The notes under the pieces were generated by a model. That model did not search any database and was not told where the DNA came from. It was given only the letters and a program-made list of their open reading frames with translations. Both the position numbers and the translations under genes were made by a program. A stretch of DNA of 64,000 nt, taken from NCBI GenBank assembly GCA_963691705.1, contig OY829544.1, positions 875,501 through 939,500 on the forward strand, written 5' to 3'. The DNA is from Viola odorata (Eukaryota > Streptophyta > Magnoliopsida > Malpighiales > Violaceae). This document shows, in pieces, positions 11,020 through 20,989 of this stretch. The stretch's first letter is position 1, and the number at the start of each line of letters is the position of its first letter.

Positions 11020-11844
11020 TGATAATCCAAGGATGGATGAGGAGGGCTTTTCCATCAAATGGCATGCCGGGGAGTGTGGTTGGAGCTCCTTGAGCGACCT
11101 GCAAAACCACCGGAGGTTTGCTCCGGCGGAGAATCTCCGATGCCAAAGTCAGTGTTTGGATTAAGATGCAGAGAAAATGTATATCGGAACAGTGTCTGTC
11201 TCTTTTTGGGAGCTCCAGATCTGTCCTTCCTCTCTTTCCCTCTAGTCCTTATGTAGGACTAGAGTGGTTAGAGTGGTTAGATCTGCTGACACCTTTCTTC
11301 TTTTTTCCACAAAGTGGTTTAAAAGTAAGAGTTAATAATTATAAAGTAGAGACCATGCCTTTGGGAGGATAAATATTCCTTATGGGTAATAGTTTTATAA
11401 TGGTTGAGTGGGAGCAGGAAATGTTGTCTCCCATGTGTGGCTTTGACCACTGATTTAATAGAAATAGTATACAGTGTACCTTTATTGTAGGCTTTAAGCC
11501 GTTTATACCAAATCGGCAAGATGCCGTTTGTAGCGAATCGGCACACTGCCGTTGTGTGGAATCGGCATGCTGCCGTTTGGAGACCATTGACCTGGTCAAT
11601 GTTTGCAGAGGTGTCGATCCGTTTCCTCACAGCTTAGCGAGTGGATCGGCTTCGTGCCGTTTTGAGGCGATCGGGCTAGACTTGTCCTTTGGTCACTTAT
11701 TCCCGTTGACTTGGTCAATCGGTCACGATGCCGTTTCATATGTTTGACTTGGTCAAACCGGTCATGTGCCGTTTTGACTGGTCAACGGTACTTTGTGAAG
11801 GTACAATGTCCGTTATGCCCTTGTGATATACTTTTGTATTATCA
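11020..11844 (-). repeat. LTR (3' LTR in gag orientation)
   Basis: Begins TGATAATCC and ends TATTATCA on the plus strand. Compared with the other LTR it has an extra 20 bp starting GCTCCGGCGGAG at about 11115 and four single-base transitions. It carries the array of short palindromes described separately. Confidence 0.95.
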
Positions 11845-11931
11845 GAGGCCCAACAACAAACGAGCCCGAGTGTTTACCAAGGGCTTGCCGTTTCTGGCTT
11901 GGTGCTTGATAATCGGCATGCTGCCGTTTGT
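11512..11931. repeat. Array of short palindromic units (ATCGGC-N-GCCGTTT)
   Basis: At least seven related units occur here, each an imperfect palindrome of CGGCA and TGCCG followed by TTT. Examples start near 11511, 11536, 11560, 11643, 11718, 11757 and 11911. The first three are spaced 24-25 bp. The same array is in the other LTR, and looser copies lie in the internal region near 15024, 15053, 15530, 15569, 15657 and 15697. Function is unknown. Confidence 0.8.
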
Positions 11932-12470
11932 TTTAATTTGATGCAGTTATTGAGTTTTTTCTCTCAATCCTGCAAATAAATAATAAATGTCAATAAAGAA
12001 GGATTAATGCATTTAAATGCATACCTATTGACGTGGCATTTTCCCATAAAATGATGATTGCTGGTTGAACTTTCTAGGAGAAACGTCTCTTCGTTCTATG
12101 ACAAGGTTTGAATTTCAAAATTCAAAACTTGTCAGAAATGCATGCGCCGTTTTCTCATTTAATGCTCTGCAGCTTTAGTGACGTGTGTCAGTCTGATCAC
12201 AATCGGTCATGCCACTTGTCATCGTTTCGCTGGAACGGATGTGAGTTGAAGAGTTTTCTCCTTTCAAAAGTGGTTTCTCTTGGAAACCCTAACTCATTTT
12301 CTTTCACAACGCCGCTCTCACTTTCTTCTTCCTCACAAATTTTCTCTTATTTTCTCTCTCATTTCTGCAACTTCCTCCCGCACTTCTGGGTTCCGTTCTT
12401 CAAGATCTCTGCATTTTTAGGTATTTACCCACTCTTTTTCCCTCTCCGATTTATCGCTTGAGACTTAGGA

Positions 12471-14830
12471 ATGGCACCCAAACGCCCTCTAGTTACCGAT
12501 GAGATCATTGATAAAACTCCCACTAAGTTAGACAGTGAAGATAAGTTGCTTGCTGAGATTGAGGCTTTAGAAATTGAGCTGTCTGATGAATATACTGCTA
12601 CTGTGGCTTCTCCCGATGTTAGGTTGAACAGTTGTTTTGATGATAATACTAGGGTTTTGTATTCTAGAATGTTTGCCTTTGGTTTTAGGCTTCCCCTGGA
12701 TTCTATGATCAAGCAGATGTTAACTCAGCATCTGTTGAGCCCAGCCCAGATTACTCCAAATTCCTGGGCTGGAATTTATGCTTTTTTGAAGGTCTGTGAA
12801 TTGAATGGGATTAAATCGCCTTCACTGGCTCTGTTTAAGTATTTCTTTAATCTGACAAATCGTGGGAGCTTGATGATGATCCGCCCCCGACGGGATTCTT
12901 ATTTCAATGATATTTTCCAAAGATACGACTCTTCTGTCAAAGACTGGAAAGAGCGTTTCTTTTTGGTTACAACATCTTCTTCGGCCGAATGGCCTTCTGG
13001 GTTTAATCGGGAAATGAATGAGAAACACTAGCTCAAGCCAGATAACCTTGGTGAGCCTCTTCAATCCCAAGTTGACCTGTTGCTGTCGGTTAACACGCCG
13101 TTCCACACAAAGTACCTGGCAATCGGTATGCCGTTGTCCGACTGTGTTCTTGGTGAGTTTTTCTTACTCTGGCAAATTTCCGTTTTGTCTTTGTTGCCTT
13201 CTTAAACAAGTTCCGTTTTGCAGGGAAAGCTAAGAAAGATAAAAGGGTTGCCCCTGCTTCCGTTTCTTCAATTAGGCTGATCTCTGCAAAGGGCAAAGCG
13301 CATGTTGAAGATAGAATGCGGGCTGATGATGAATCGGCTGAAGACCGATCTGAGGACGAAGGTCCCTTAGTTGATGAGCCGATTGATGAAGAACCGGTTG
13401 CCGATGAGACTGTTGTTGAGGGAAGTGAGCAGTGGGCAAGGAAAGACACAACGGTGAACTTTTCCTTTGAAGAAGAAGAAGAAGAAGAAGATTCCCCTCT
13501 TATCATCAAACGGCGACGGGTCAGCAAGACGGTTGAGACCTCCGATCTGCCAGATCCTGATCCCCAAGTCATTAAAGCTGCCAAAAGAATTCTCAGAAAG
13601 AGAAGGAAAGTTGACGCAAAACGGGCTGCCAACGAAGCACAACGGGCGTCCTCCGTTTCCGAACCAGAGAACATCGAAATGGCTGAAACCGTTTCAACGC
13701 CTGCTCCAAACATTCCTTTTTCTGCTTGCACTGATGGCTCAGGGGCTTCGGTTCCCCCTTTGGAGACGCCGTTACAGCATCACTCTCCCGTTTTCGCGGG
13801 CACATCGGTCGCTTCCGAGAGCATTCCTGATCCAGTTCAGCCAAGTCCTTCATCGCCGATGCCGATTAACCTGCACTGGGTTGCCGGTCCACCTTTGCCT
13901 GAGCCGTTTACTTCTGATGATCATGCAGTCGCTCCTCCTTCCGTTCTTATAGGTTATCTCTCAAGTCATGGTCCTGACGGGGAGATTACTCACACGGCTA
14001 ACTTAAACAATTTTGGAGAAAGCAGCCGCCGATCTCTCGGATTGAAGAGTCCTGGCAGCAAAGATTATAGGACCGGTCAACTGATTGGTGAGATGTTTGC
14101 CAACGATGCCGACAGGAAACATTATCATCGTTTGGAGTTGAGTTGTCATTTCTCCCATATGCAAAGTATTTTCTACAGCGGCTTGTGCGCTACCCGTTAT
14201 GCAGCTGAGGCCGTTGAGTTAAAGCTTGAAGAGGGCAGAGAGGCACTTCGGCAATCAACCGCTGAAGTCGCTTCCCTTCAGAAAGAGAATGAGACTTTGA
14301 AGGCCTCTCATGAGACGGACAAGAAAGCCGTTATGGATGCTCGAAGCAAACTGGCTGACAGCCTAAAAGAAAGAGATGGTCTTTCTGCCATGGTCAGGGA
14401 TGAGCAGAGGAGAAACGGTGAGCTGCTAGAGGAGAAGACTGCTCTATCCAATTCCGTCGCCTTGCTCTCGGGAGAGAAAGCTTCTCTTGCCGATTCCGTT
14501 GCCAAGCTAACTGAGGAACTTAGCGCAGCCCGATCCGATTTGCAAGCTGCCAGAAATGACATTGCCGTTAAGGAAGCAGAGCTGCTGAAAGTTCCTGAGA
14601 AGATCGGTTGGTGGAGAGAGAGGATGAAGAACATCATGTTGGAGAGCTATGTCTCCTATTATGGCGAGAAGAATTTCCACCCTGACAATCTCTCACGATA
14701 TGTTGCTGCTGGAGAAAGGATTGCCGAAGCTAAGGAGTATGAACCTTTCTCCGATTCAGATGTAGACGAAGATGATGATGATGTTCCTGTTGGTCCTAAC
14801 GCCGCTTCTGGATCTGGGCCGTTAGCATGA
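12471..14830 (+). CDS. Retroelement antisense ORF (putative gypsy-type transposon protein), spliced, one in-frame stop
   Basis: This ORF lies opposite to gag. Exon 1 (12471-13152) resembles the Transposase_28-type plant domain, with the segment FAFGFRLPLDSMIKQML and the NSWAGIYAFLKVCELNG stretch. A GTGAGT donor at 13153 and a TTTTGCAG acceptor ending at 13223 join it in frame to exon 2 (13224-14830). Exon 2 has a Glu/Asp-rich linker with a KKKR-like basic region and a long coiled coil (about 14205-14620) followed by SYVSYYGEKNFHPDNLSRY and an acidic tail. Together this gives 762 codons, but codon 187 (13029-13031) is TAG, so this copy makes a truncated product unless read through. The role of such antisense ORFs is not established. 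Confidence 0.8.
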
Positions 14831-15125
14831 ACATTTAGCAATGTTTTGATTAATGCCGATTTGGCTCATTTTGTAATGAACAATTATCATTCGGAATATA
14901 TATAATTTTGCAATTTTTAGTAATTGCTAATGTTTAATGATTTCTGTTATATATATATCATACTCCAGAAAAAATAAACAAAGATAGAACAATTGAAATT
15001 GAACTTATCTCTTTTTGTTTAGCGGAATCGGTTGATTGTCGTTTTGAAAAGAAGCGGCTGCTCGCCGTTTTGGAGATATTTGGTAGCTCCAGTAGCTTGA
15101 ATATTGCTGCTTCTTTGATTTTTGT

Positions 15126-15378
15126 AACGTGGTTCGGTCTAAAATGACTTACGTCCACGACCGTTTTGATTTTGATAACGTGGTTCGGTCTAAAATGACT
15201 TACGTCCACGGCCGTTTTGATTTTGATAACGTGGTTCGGTCTAAAATGACTTACGTCCACGGCCGTTTTGATTTTGATAACGTGGTTCGGTCTAAAATGA
15301 CTTACGTCCACGGCCGTTTTGATTTTGATAACGTGGTTCGGTCTAAAATGACTTACGTCCACGACCGTTTTGATTTTG
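15126..15378. repeat. 51-bp tandem repeat, five copies
   Basis: Units start at 15126, 15177, 15228, 15279 and 15330. Each begins AACGTGGTTCGGTC and ends CCGTTTTGATTTTGAT. The inner copies differ from the outer ones mainly by GGCCG versus GACCG. The period is 17 codons, so it is open in frames on both strands, but nothing suggests it encodes protein. Tandem repeats at this position are typical of Tat-lineage elements and can seed satellites. Confidence 0.97.
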
Positions 15379-15567
15379 TTTTTGCTTTCTCAAGATCTGC
15401 AATCATATGAGAAACAACGCTTGCAAATATATATTTTTCATTGCTTGGAAATATTTGACAATTCATGTTACATAATATTCCAGAACTTTTAACAAAGATA
15501 AAGCAATTTGGACTTATCTCTGTTTTGACGATTCGGCTTGATGTCGTTTTGACTGAACCGTTTGAGG

Positions 15568-16761
15568 TCATTCGGCACTAGGCCGTTTTGAGAATATTGC
15601 CGTTTCCTCCTCTGATCTGGACAACGACATTGAAGGGAAATCGGCTGACCAATCTGCATATCGGCTTTCTGCCGTTTGCTTCTTTTCTACACTCTGGAGA
15701 TCGGGTTCCTCCCGTTTCCTCCTTTGGTAGTCTGCTTCTTCCATTCTGGAATATTTTTCCACCTCAATCCGCAAAAGATCTAAGGTTTTAGGAGTGTCTG
15801 CAATCAGAGCATTCTCCAATTCTCGATATTTACAATTTCTTTTCAACGCTTCTGCTGCAAGGTTGGGTGCTACATCAGGAAGAGTTGCTAGCTCTGTGTT
15901 AAATCTAGCCACATAAGCAGCCAATGACTCTCCTGACTTTCGCATCATGTCAAACAGAACGGCTGAAGATTTTTCCATTGGAATACATGAGCTGAATCGG
16001 CTTCTGAATGCCTTTTCTAGTTGCTCGAAACAGTCAATAGATCCGGCTAGTAGCTTTTCAAACCAAGTGTTGGCTATCCCTTTAAGGGTCATCACAAATA
16101 TTTGGCACAAGGCCTCATCCTTTCTAGTAAAAAATTTGACATTTTTCTTTACCAGACTCACATGAACTGTCGGATCTGTGGTTCCACTGTAGCGATCAGA
16201 TGGTAGCTTAACATGTCGGCTTACTTGATGTTTCCGAATCTGAAAAGTTAGTGGGTTTTCAGGATCATCATCTTGCTCTTCCCGATCTGGTCGAGAAACA
16301 ACTTTTCTGGACATTGACCGATCATTTCTCTCATGATCTCTTTCTGATTGGAGTCTGGTTGCCGATCTCTCTCGGCTCCTTCTCCTCTCGGCTCCTCCTT
16401 GAGATGGTGGAGGCGCGAAAGATGTGATTATTGGTTGTTGGCGGTGGATCTGTTGAGGAATAACTTGTTGACTATTGGGCGGAAGAACCCTCTCCATGAT
16501 CACCGCCATCATCACATCCATCCTTTGATGTAACACCACAAAATCACGCATGACTGCTGATGGGAGTACTGGCTCGGATAGATCTGGTTGAGGAGTTGCA
16601 GAAAATAAGATTTCTGAAATTTCTGGAGAGTTGACTCGGACAGATCTGTCTACAGCTTGCACACCCACACAAGAAGATGAAGCTTGCGCCGGTGGTGTTT
16701 CACGTTGACCAGCAGCACCACCAGTAGGTTGGTTTGATTGAAAATTTTGATTGGATGCCAT
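15568..16761 (-). CDS. Retrotransposon gag polyprotein
   Basis: This 397-residue ORF starts at MASNQNFQ; a further upstream TTG in frame is ignored. It has a Gln/Pro-rich N-terminus, an Arg/Ser/Glu-rich charged stretch (RRRSRERSATR), and then the Retrotrans_gag domain with VKFFTRKDEALCQIF, ANTWFEKLLAGSIDCFEQLE and ESLAAYVARFNTEL. Gag forms the particle that packages element RNA. No zinc knuckle or protease follows, and the last ~40 codons run into palindrome-type repeat sequence, so the normal gag-pol continuation appears lost. Confidence 0.92.
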   Translation of the reverse strand: MASNQNFQSNQPTGGAAGQRETPPAQASSSCVGVQAVDRSVRVNSPEISEILFSATPQPDLSEPVLPSAVMRDFVVLHQRMDVMMAVIMERVLPPNSQQVIPQQIHRQQPIITSFAPPPSQGGAERRRSRERSATRLQSERDHERNDRSMSRKVVSRPDREEQDDDPENPLTFQIRKHQVSRHVKLPSDRYSGTTDPTVHVSLVKKNVKFFTRKDEALCQIFVMTLKGIANTWFEKLLAGSIDCFEQLEKAFRSRFSSCIPMEKSSAVLFDMMRKSGESLAAYVARFNTELATLPDVAPNLAAEALKRNCKYRELENALIADTPKTLDLLRIEVEKYSRMEEADYQRRKREEPDLQSVEKKQTAESRYADWSADFPSMSLSRSEEETAIFSKRPSAE

Positions 16762-16841
16762 TTTTCTGGAAATAAAACCCCAAGAGAGTAGAGGAAGAAG
16801 AGCTTTGAATTTCAAGGTGACTCACTTCAAATTCAAAAAGC

Positions 16842-16858
16842 TCTCAATGAAAGCACCA
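16842..16858 (-). other. Candidate primer binding site
   Basis: Two bases inside the gag-proximal LTR, the minus strand reads TGGTGCTTTCATTGAGA. A TGG start next to an LTR is typical of a tRNA primer site. The matching tRNA was not identified. No clear polypurine tract is visible at the other LTR. Confidence 0.45.
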
Positions 16859-16860
16859 TT

Positions 16861-17665
16861 TGATAATCCAAGGATGGATGAGGAGGGCTTTTCCGTCAAA
16901 TGGCATGCCGGGGAGTGTGGTTGGAGCTCCTTGAGCGACCTGCAAAACCACCGGAGGTTTATGCCAAAGTCAGTGTTTGGATTAAGATGCAGAGAAAATG
17001 TATATCGGAACAGTGTCTGTCTCTTTTTGGGAGCTCCAGATCTGTCCTTCCTCTCTTTCCCTCTAGTCCTTATGTAGGACTAGAGTGGTTAGAGTGGTTA
17101 GATCTGCTGACACCTTTCTTCTTTTTTCCACAAAGTGGTTTAAAAGTAAAAGTTAATAATTATAAAGTAGAGACCATGCCTTTGGGAGGATAAATATTCC
17201 TTATGGGTAATAGTTTTATAATGGTTGAGTGGGAGCAGGAAATGCTGTCTCCCATGTGTGGCTTTGACCACTGATTTAATAGAAATAGTATACAGTGTAC
17301 CTTTATTGTAGGCTTTAAGCCGTTTATACCAAATCGGCAAGATGCCGTTTGTAGCGAATCGGCACACTGCCGTTGTGTGGAATCGGCATGCTGCCGTTTG
17401 GAGACCATTGACCTGGTCAATGTTTGCAGAGGTGTCGATCCGTTTCCTCACAGCTTAGCGAGTGGATCGGCTTCGTGCCGTTTTGAGGCGATCGGGCTAG
17501 ACTTGTCCTTTGGTCACTTATTCCCGTTGACTTGGTCAATCGGTCACAATGCCGTTTCATATGTTTGACTTGGTCAAACCGGTCATGTGCCGTTTTGACT
17601 GGTCAACGGTACTTTGTGAAGGTACAATGTCCGTTATGCCCTTGTGATATACTTTTGTATTATCA
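16861..17665 (-). repeat. LTR (5' LTR in gag orientation)
   Basis: 805 bp, nearly identical to 11020-11844 apart from a missing 20-bp block and four transitions. It ends at the CTTAC target duplication. Confidence 0.95.
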
Positions 17666-18040
17666 CTTACCCGTCGTAAAAGCGAAATCAACTAGCAAAA
17701 TGATCGAGAACTTACTCAAATCTTGGCTGGACGAGATGTACATCCCTTGGGCATTACCGATAACCTTGGAATTCGGCTCCGGTCCTTCTCTGAGATGGTC
17801 GTCGATGACGAAAACGCTGCTGAACGGCGTCGGCGACGTGTCGGCCCTACTGAGATCGGATTGCGCTACCTTGACGGCGGTTGGGTGGGTCCCACTGAGG
17901 ATGTCGTGAAGGAAGAAGTGTAGATGCGTGACTTTCTCTACCGGATGGCCATGGTGCTTGCCGTTTGAGTAGCAGTCGCAGTCTACTCCAGCAACGGCAT
18001 GGAGGACGGCGATCAAAGAAGGAACAAAGGCTATTTTCAT

Positions 18041-19144
18041 TTCAATTAAAAATTGTTAATTCGGAGTTGATAAAGTAGAAAATCTCAGTTGGTATTTAAT
18101 AAATAGTAAACATGTATTATGAATAGTAGAAACAAATTTGCTTTTCTCTCTTTAAATCTTGCAGCTCGGTGGAGGAGACCTATTTATGTATGGAATTCTA
18201 ATGAAGTATCTATGCATATCATAGAAGATGCGCAGCCCAAGATATGCGGAGATATGCGTATCTTTGGACTTGCTGGGACGTGGTGGGTAACATGCATGGC
18301 TGTCATGTGCTGTTGATTGACCATCAATTGCTTCGTTATAAGCTGTAATTGGTTTAATTGGGCTTATATCTATGGTTAGCTTGAAATGGGAGTGGAAATA
18401 TTTCAAGAAGATGAAGATGAAGATGAAGAATCAGAAGAATATTATTCCCATAGTTACAGGAGGAGCGCGGAAATGGGAATTAATCACCAATTGTCCCTGC
18501 AATCTAAATTTGGAATTGTTGAACTTGAAATCCTATCGCCAAAACTTTTCATTGATTTACCTCAATAAACTACATTTTTGTTCTTGTTTTTAGGCTTTTC
18601 ATCATTGATTTACTTCCATCATATTTTGTCATCTCTTCAAAAAAAAAATCATATTTTGTCATGATACCTTTTAAACTGAATTCCAACATTGTATTTTATG
18701 GTGATGGGCCTGCCAAACTTGGGCCTCTTTGTTTGGGCTTTTCCATATTCCATAACAATATCCCATGGGACCTCAACTATTATTCATGTGTCTGCATGAT
18801 AATCTAACTAATACTAATTATAGGGAAATAATAAAAAGACGTATGGGTAAATTATATTTGTTATATTTTTATGATTTTCGTACTTAATAATTTTATTATT
18901 TTAAGGGAAGCAAATCAATTTGATATTTTACCCACTAAATAAAAGTCGGTCAAACAATTTTGAAGCTTGGTAACGAAATTTATAAATCGGTAATAAAAAT
19001 CTTATAGCGACAAAAGTTCAAGTACTGTTTTATCGTCGCTATAAGCCCACACAATGTGGGTTTTAAAAGGGTTCTTCGTGCAGAGAAAGGAGTTAATAAC
19101 ATCCAAAATATATATATAACTCATGATGAATGTCCAAAGAAGAC
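18041..19144. other. Intergenic DNA with a small perfect hairpin
   Basis: No gene is recognised. CTTATAGCGAC at 19001-19011 pairs perfectly with GTCGCTATAAG at 19035-19045, which may be a relic of a small DNA transposon. The stretch next to 18041 is the promoter side of the split dirigent gene. Confidence 0.5.
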
Positions 19145-19395
19145 GGATTGAGCTCCTCTAATTTTTCCTTGAACATGATCAGTCATGTTAAAAGAATCTG
19201 AACCGTTCAATAAAATTAGACGGATGAGATTAAAAATTCAAGTAATTAATGAGTTGACCACTTGTTGAATTTTATTAACTAATCAACTCATTAATGACTT
19301 GAATTTTTAATCTCATCCGTCCAATTTTATTGAACGGTTCATATTCTTCTAACATGACTGGTCATGTTTAAGGAAAAATTAGAAGGGCCGAATCC
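19145..19395. mobile_element. 251-bp MITE with 9-bp target duplication (Mutator type)
   Basis: The element is almost entirely an inverted repeat: arms of about 110 bp begin GGATT and share CTAATTTTTCC, ACATGA, AGTCATGTTA, GAACCGTTCAATAAAATT and GACGGATGAGATTAAAAATT. A perfect 9-bp direct repeat AAAGAAGAC flanks it (19136-19144 and 19396-19404). A diverged relative lies at 49738-49903. Confidence 0.88.
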
Positions 19396-19484
19396 AAAGA
19401 AGACATAACACACTTTGGACTAAATATAAAATCAAGAAAAAGAAAAACAACAAATTTCATAACTACTAGTAGTAAATATATAAA

Positions 19485-20989
19485 TTAGCCGCAAGGAGTG
19501 AACTTGCAAATGGCAGTGGTACTAGAGCCAGCATTGGCTCTGATGAATTTGAGAGCTGTAAGGAGAGCACTTCTGTTAGAACCCAATAAAGCCCAGTTCA
19601 TGTGAGTGATGACATTGATTGCATCGTAAGGGAATTGGAGACTGTTGTAGGAATTCAAAAGTGCTGTTGTCCCTTCTCTCAATAGGGTCTTATAAGGGTC
19701 ACCCCTCCCTTGAAGGGCCTGCCATAAGGTCATGTCTGTCCCATACCTTCTAGTTGCAAGCAACCCAAAAACCACCCCGACCTTTGTGTCAGGATTCACT
19801 GCCCTCCAATAGCATCTGTATTGTGGCATTGTCCAGTTCCTGAAGTTTAACAAATTCAATTTTCTATACATTGAACATAATAGGATTGAAAACCAATTTG
19901 GATCCACTTAACCAACAATTTTAAAACTTACTGGTGTGAGCATGCTGATGCTTCCAGGAATGGTACGCGCGGCATCGGAGGCAATGGTGGTAGTGGAGGC
20001 AACCTAGGGACTGGAGGAACCCTAAAACGAGGTGAAGGAGGCCGAACAGGCAATGTAGGAGCTGGAGGCCTCATAGGTGTAACCGGGGCCGGCACGGGAC
20101 TTGTGGACCTTGTGCAGAATGACATGGGTTGTGCAGGCTGTGAAAGCAAAGAATCAACAGAATACATTTCCATACCAAAAAACCTGAACATAAGTCTAAG
20201 CTTTTGTGCATTTCCAGCTGCTGCACCACAACTATTCGAGCCGCTCTGACCAGTGCTTGAAACCTGAGCAAAACAATTGCTCAAATCTGGGCTCCCATCA
20301 AACCTCATTGTATAGCTTCCAAACCAATTTGTTGTTTCCTCCCTTGACATTGTGATTTCCCCATTAACATCAGCACAAGATACTGTCACCTTAATTCCTG
20401 CAGCAATTTTACCACTGTCAAAGTAGTTTTAATCTTAATTATGGCTGAAGTTTAGATCTTTTATGCACTGTAGTTTCCAACTTAGATTCATGAAGGCCCA
20501 CTACTTAAGATCTAAGAATATCAAAGACCTCACTATCAATTGATTGTAGCCCTAGTCTCCTACCCGAAAGGGGCCGAGAGGACACCCGATGAGATTGGTA
20601 AAGAAAAGTACTGTTTGCATAAAGAGACAGATGGTCATTACTCATCAAAACCAGAAAAAAGAAAAAGAAAAAAGAAAATGCCCCATGTTTTAAGTACTAA
20701 ATCACCTACTGGGGAATCTGGACCGCTCCATCTGAAACAGAAGGCGGGTTTGATGCAAATTCCATAAAGAGAGTAATGTATGATCAGAAGAAAAGAAAAT
20801 GAAAGAATGTAGCTACGATGGGTATATATCTTTCTTACCATAGAGGGGATAGTCAAACAGAGAGATTTGACCATCTTTGCATTGGTCACAGAACACTGAT
20901 CCAGTGACAGATGCATCAGCTTGAGTTCCACCAATGGCTGCAAAAAGAATGAGAAGAGAAGAGAAGAGAAGTTTGTGCAACCAATCCAT
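19485..20989 (-). CDS. Pollen Ole e 1/extensin-family secreted protein with proline-rich linker
   Basis: Three exons (20989-20839, 20397-19932, 19839-19485) give 323 residues. A signal peptide (LLFSSLLILFAAIGGTQA) is followed by an Ole e 1-like cysteine domain: VTGSVFCDQCKDG, VSCADVNGE, GSPDLSNCFAQV and further cysteines. A proline-rich hinge of PPAPTLPVRPP type comes next, then a conserved C-terminal module YRCYWRAVNPDTKVGVVFG ... TLWQALQGRGDPYKTLLREG ending in CKFTPCG. Such proteins are thought to act in the cell wall, but the molecular role of the C-terminal module is not known to me. Splice phases agree at both junctions. Confidence 0.88.

Larger units (their letters stand above)
11020..17665 (-). 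mobile_element. Young non-autonomous Ty3/gypsy (Tat-lineage-like) LTR retrotransposon
   Basis: A 6.6-kb element with LTRs of 825 and 805 bp, TG...CA ends and a perfect 5-bp duplication CTTAC (11015-11019 and 17666-17670). In the gag orientation (minus strand) the order is LTR, primer-binding-site candidate, gag, tandem repeats, a long ORF on the opposite strand, LTR. There is no protease, reverse transcriptase, RNase H or integrase, so it relies on a partner. An antisense ORF between pol and the 3' LTR, together with tandem repeats in that zone, is a known feature of the Tat lineage (Retand/Ogre relatives). By eye the LTRs differ at four transitions and one 20-bp indel, which indicates a recent insertion. 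Confidence 0.93.
10826..18040 (-). pseudogene. Dirigent protein gene split by an LTR retrotransposon
   Basis: The 5' part (18040-17666) encodes a short hydrophobic N-terminus followed by the dirigent motifs FFLHDILSGTHPTAVKVAQ and VDFAFTTGK. The 3' part (11019-10826) resumes with FNGSSISVFSRNP, GRGKFRLARGFA and NVTVLHY and then stops. The pieces join in frame across one copy of the 5-bp duplication, giving a standard-length dirigent reading frame of about 189 codons, so the gene was intact until the insertion. Everything between 11020 and 17665 is the retrotransposon. The locus should now be inactive or make only truncated protein. It is a diverged paralogue of the intact dirigent gene at 9876-10433. 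Confidence 0.95.

Noticed and set aside
11319..11747. LTR ORFs of 60-103 codons, duplicated near 17140-17568
   Set aside because: They occur identically in both LTRs as non-coding sequence and have no family match.
15126..15378. CRISPR-like array
   Set aside because: The units are tandem with no unique spacers, and this is a plant nuclear genome.
14958..15410. ORFs on both strands across the 51-bp repeats as repeat proteins
   Set aside because: They are open only because the period is a multiple of three; no start context, domain or conservation supports coding.
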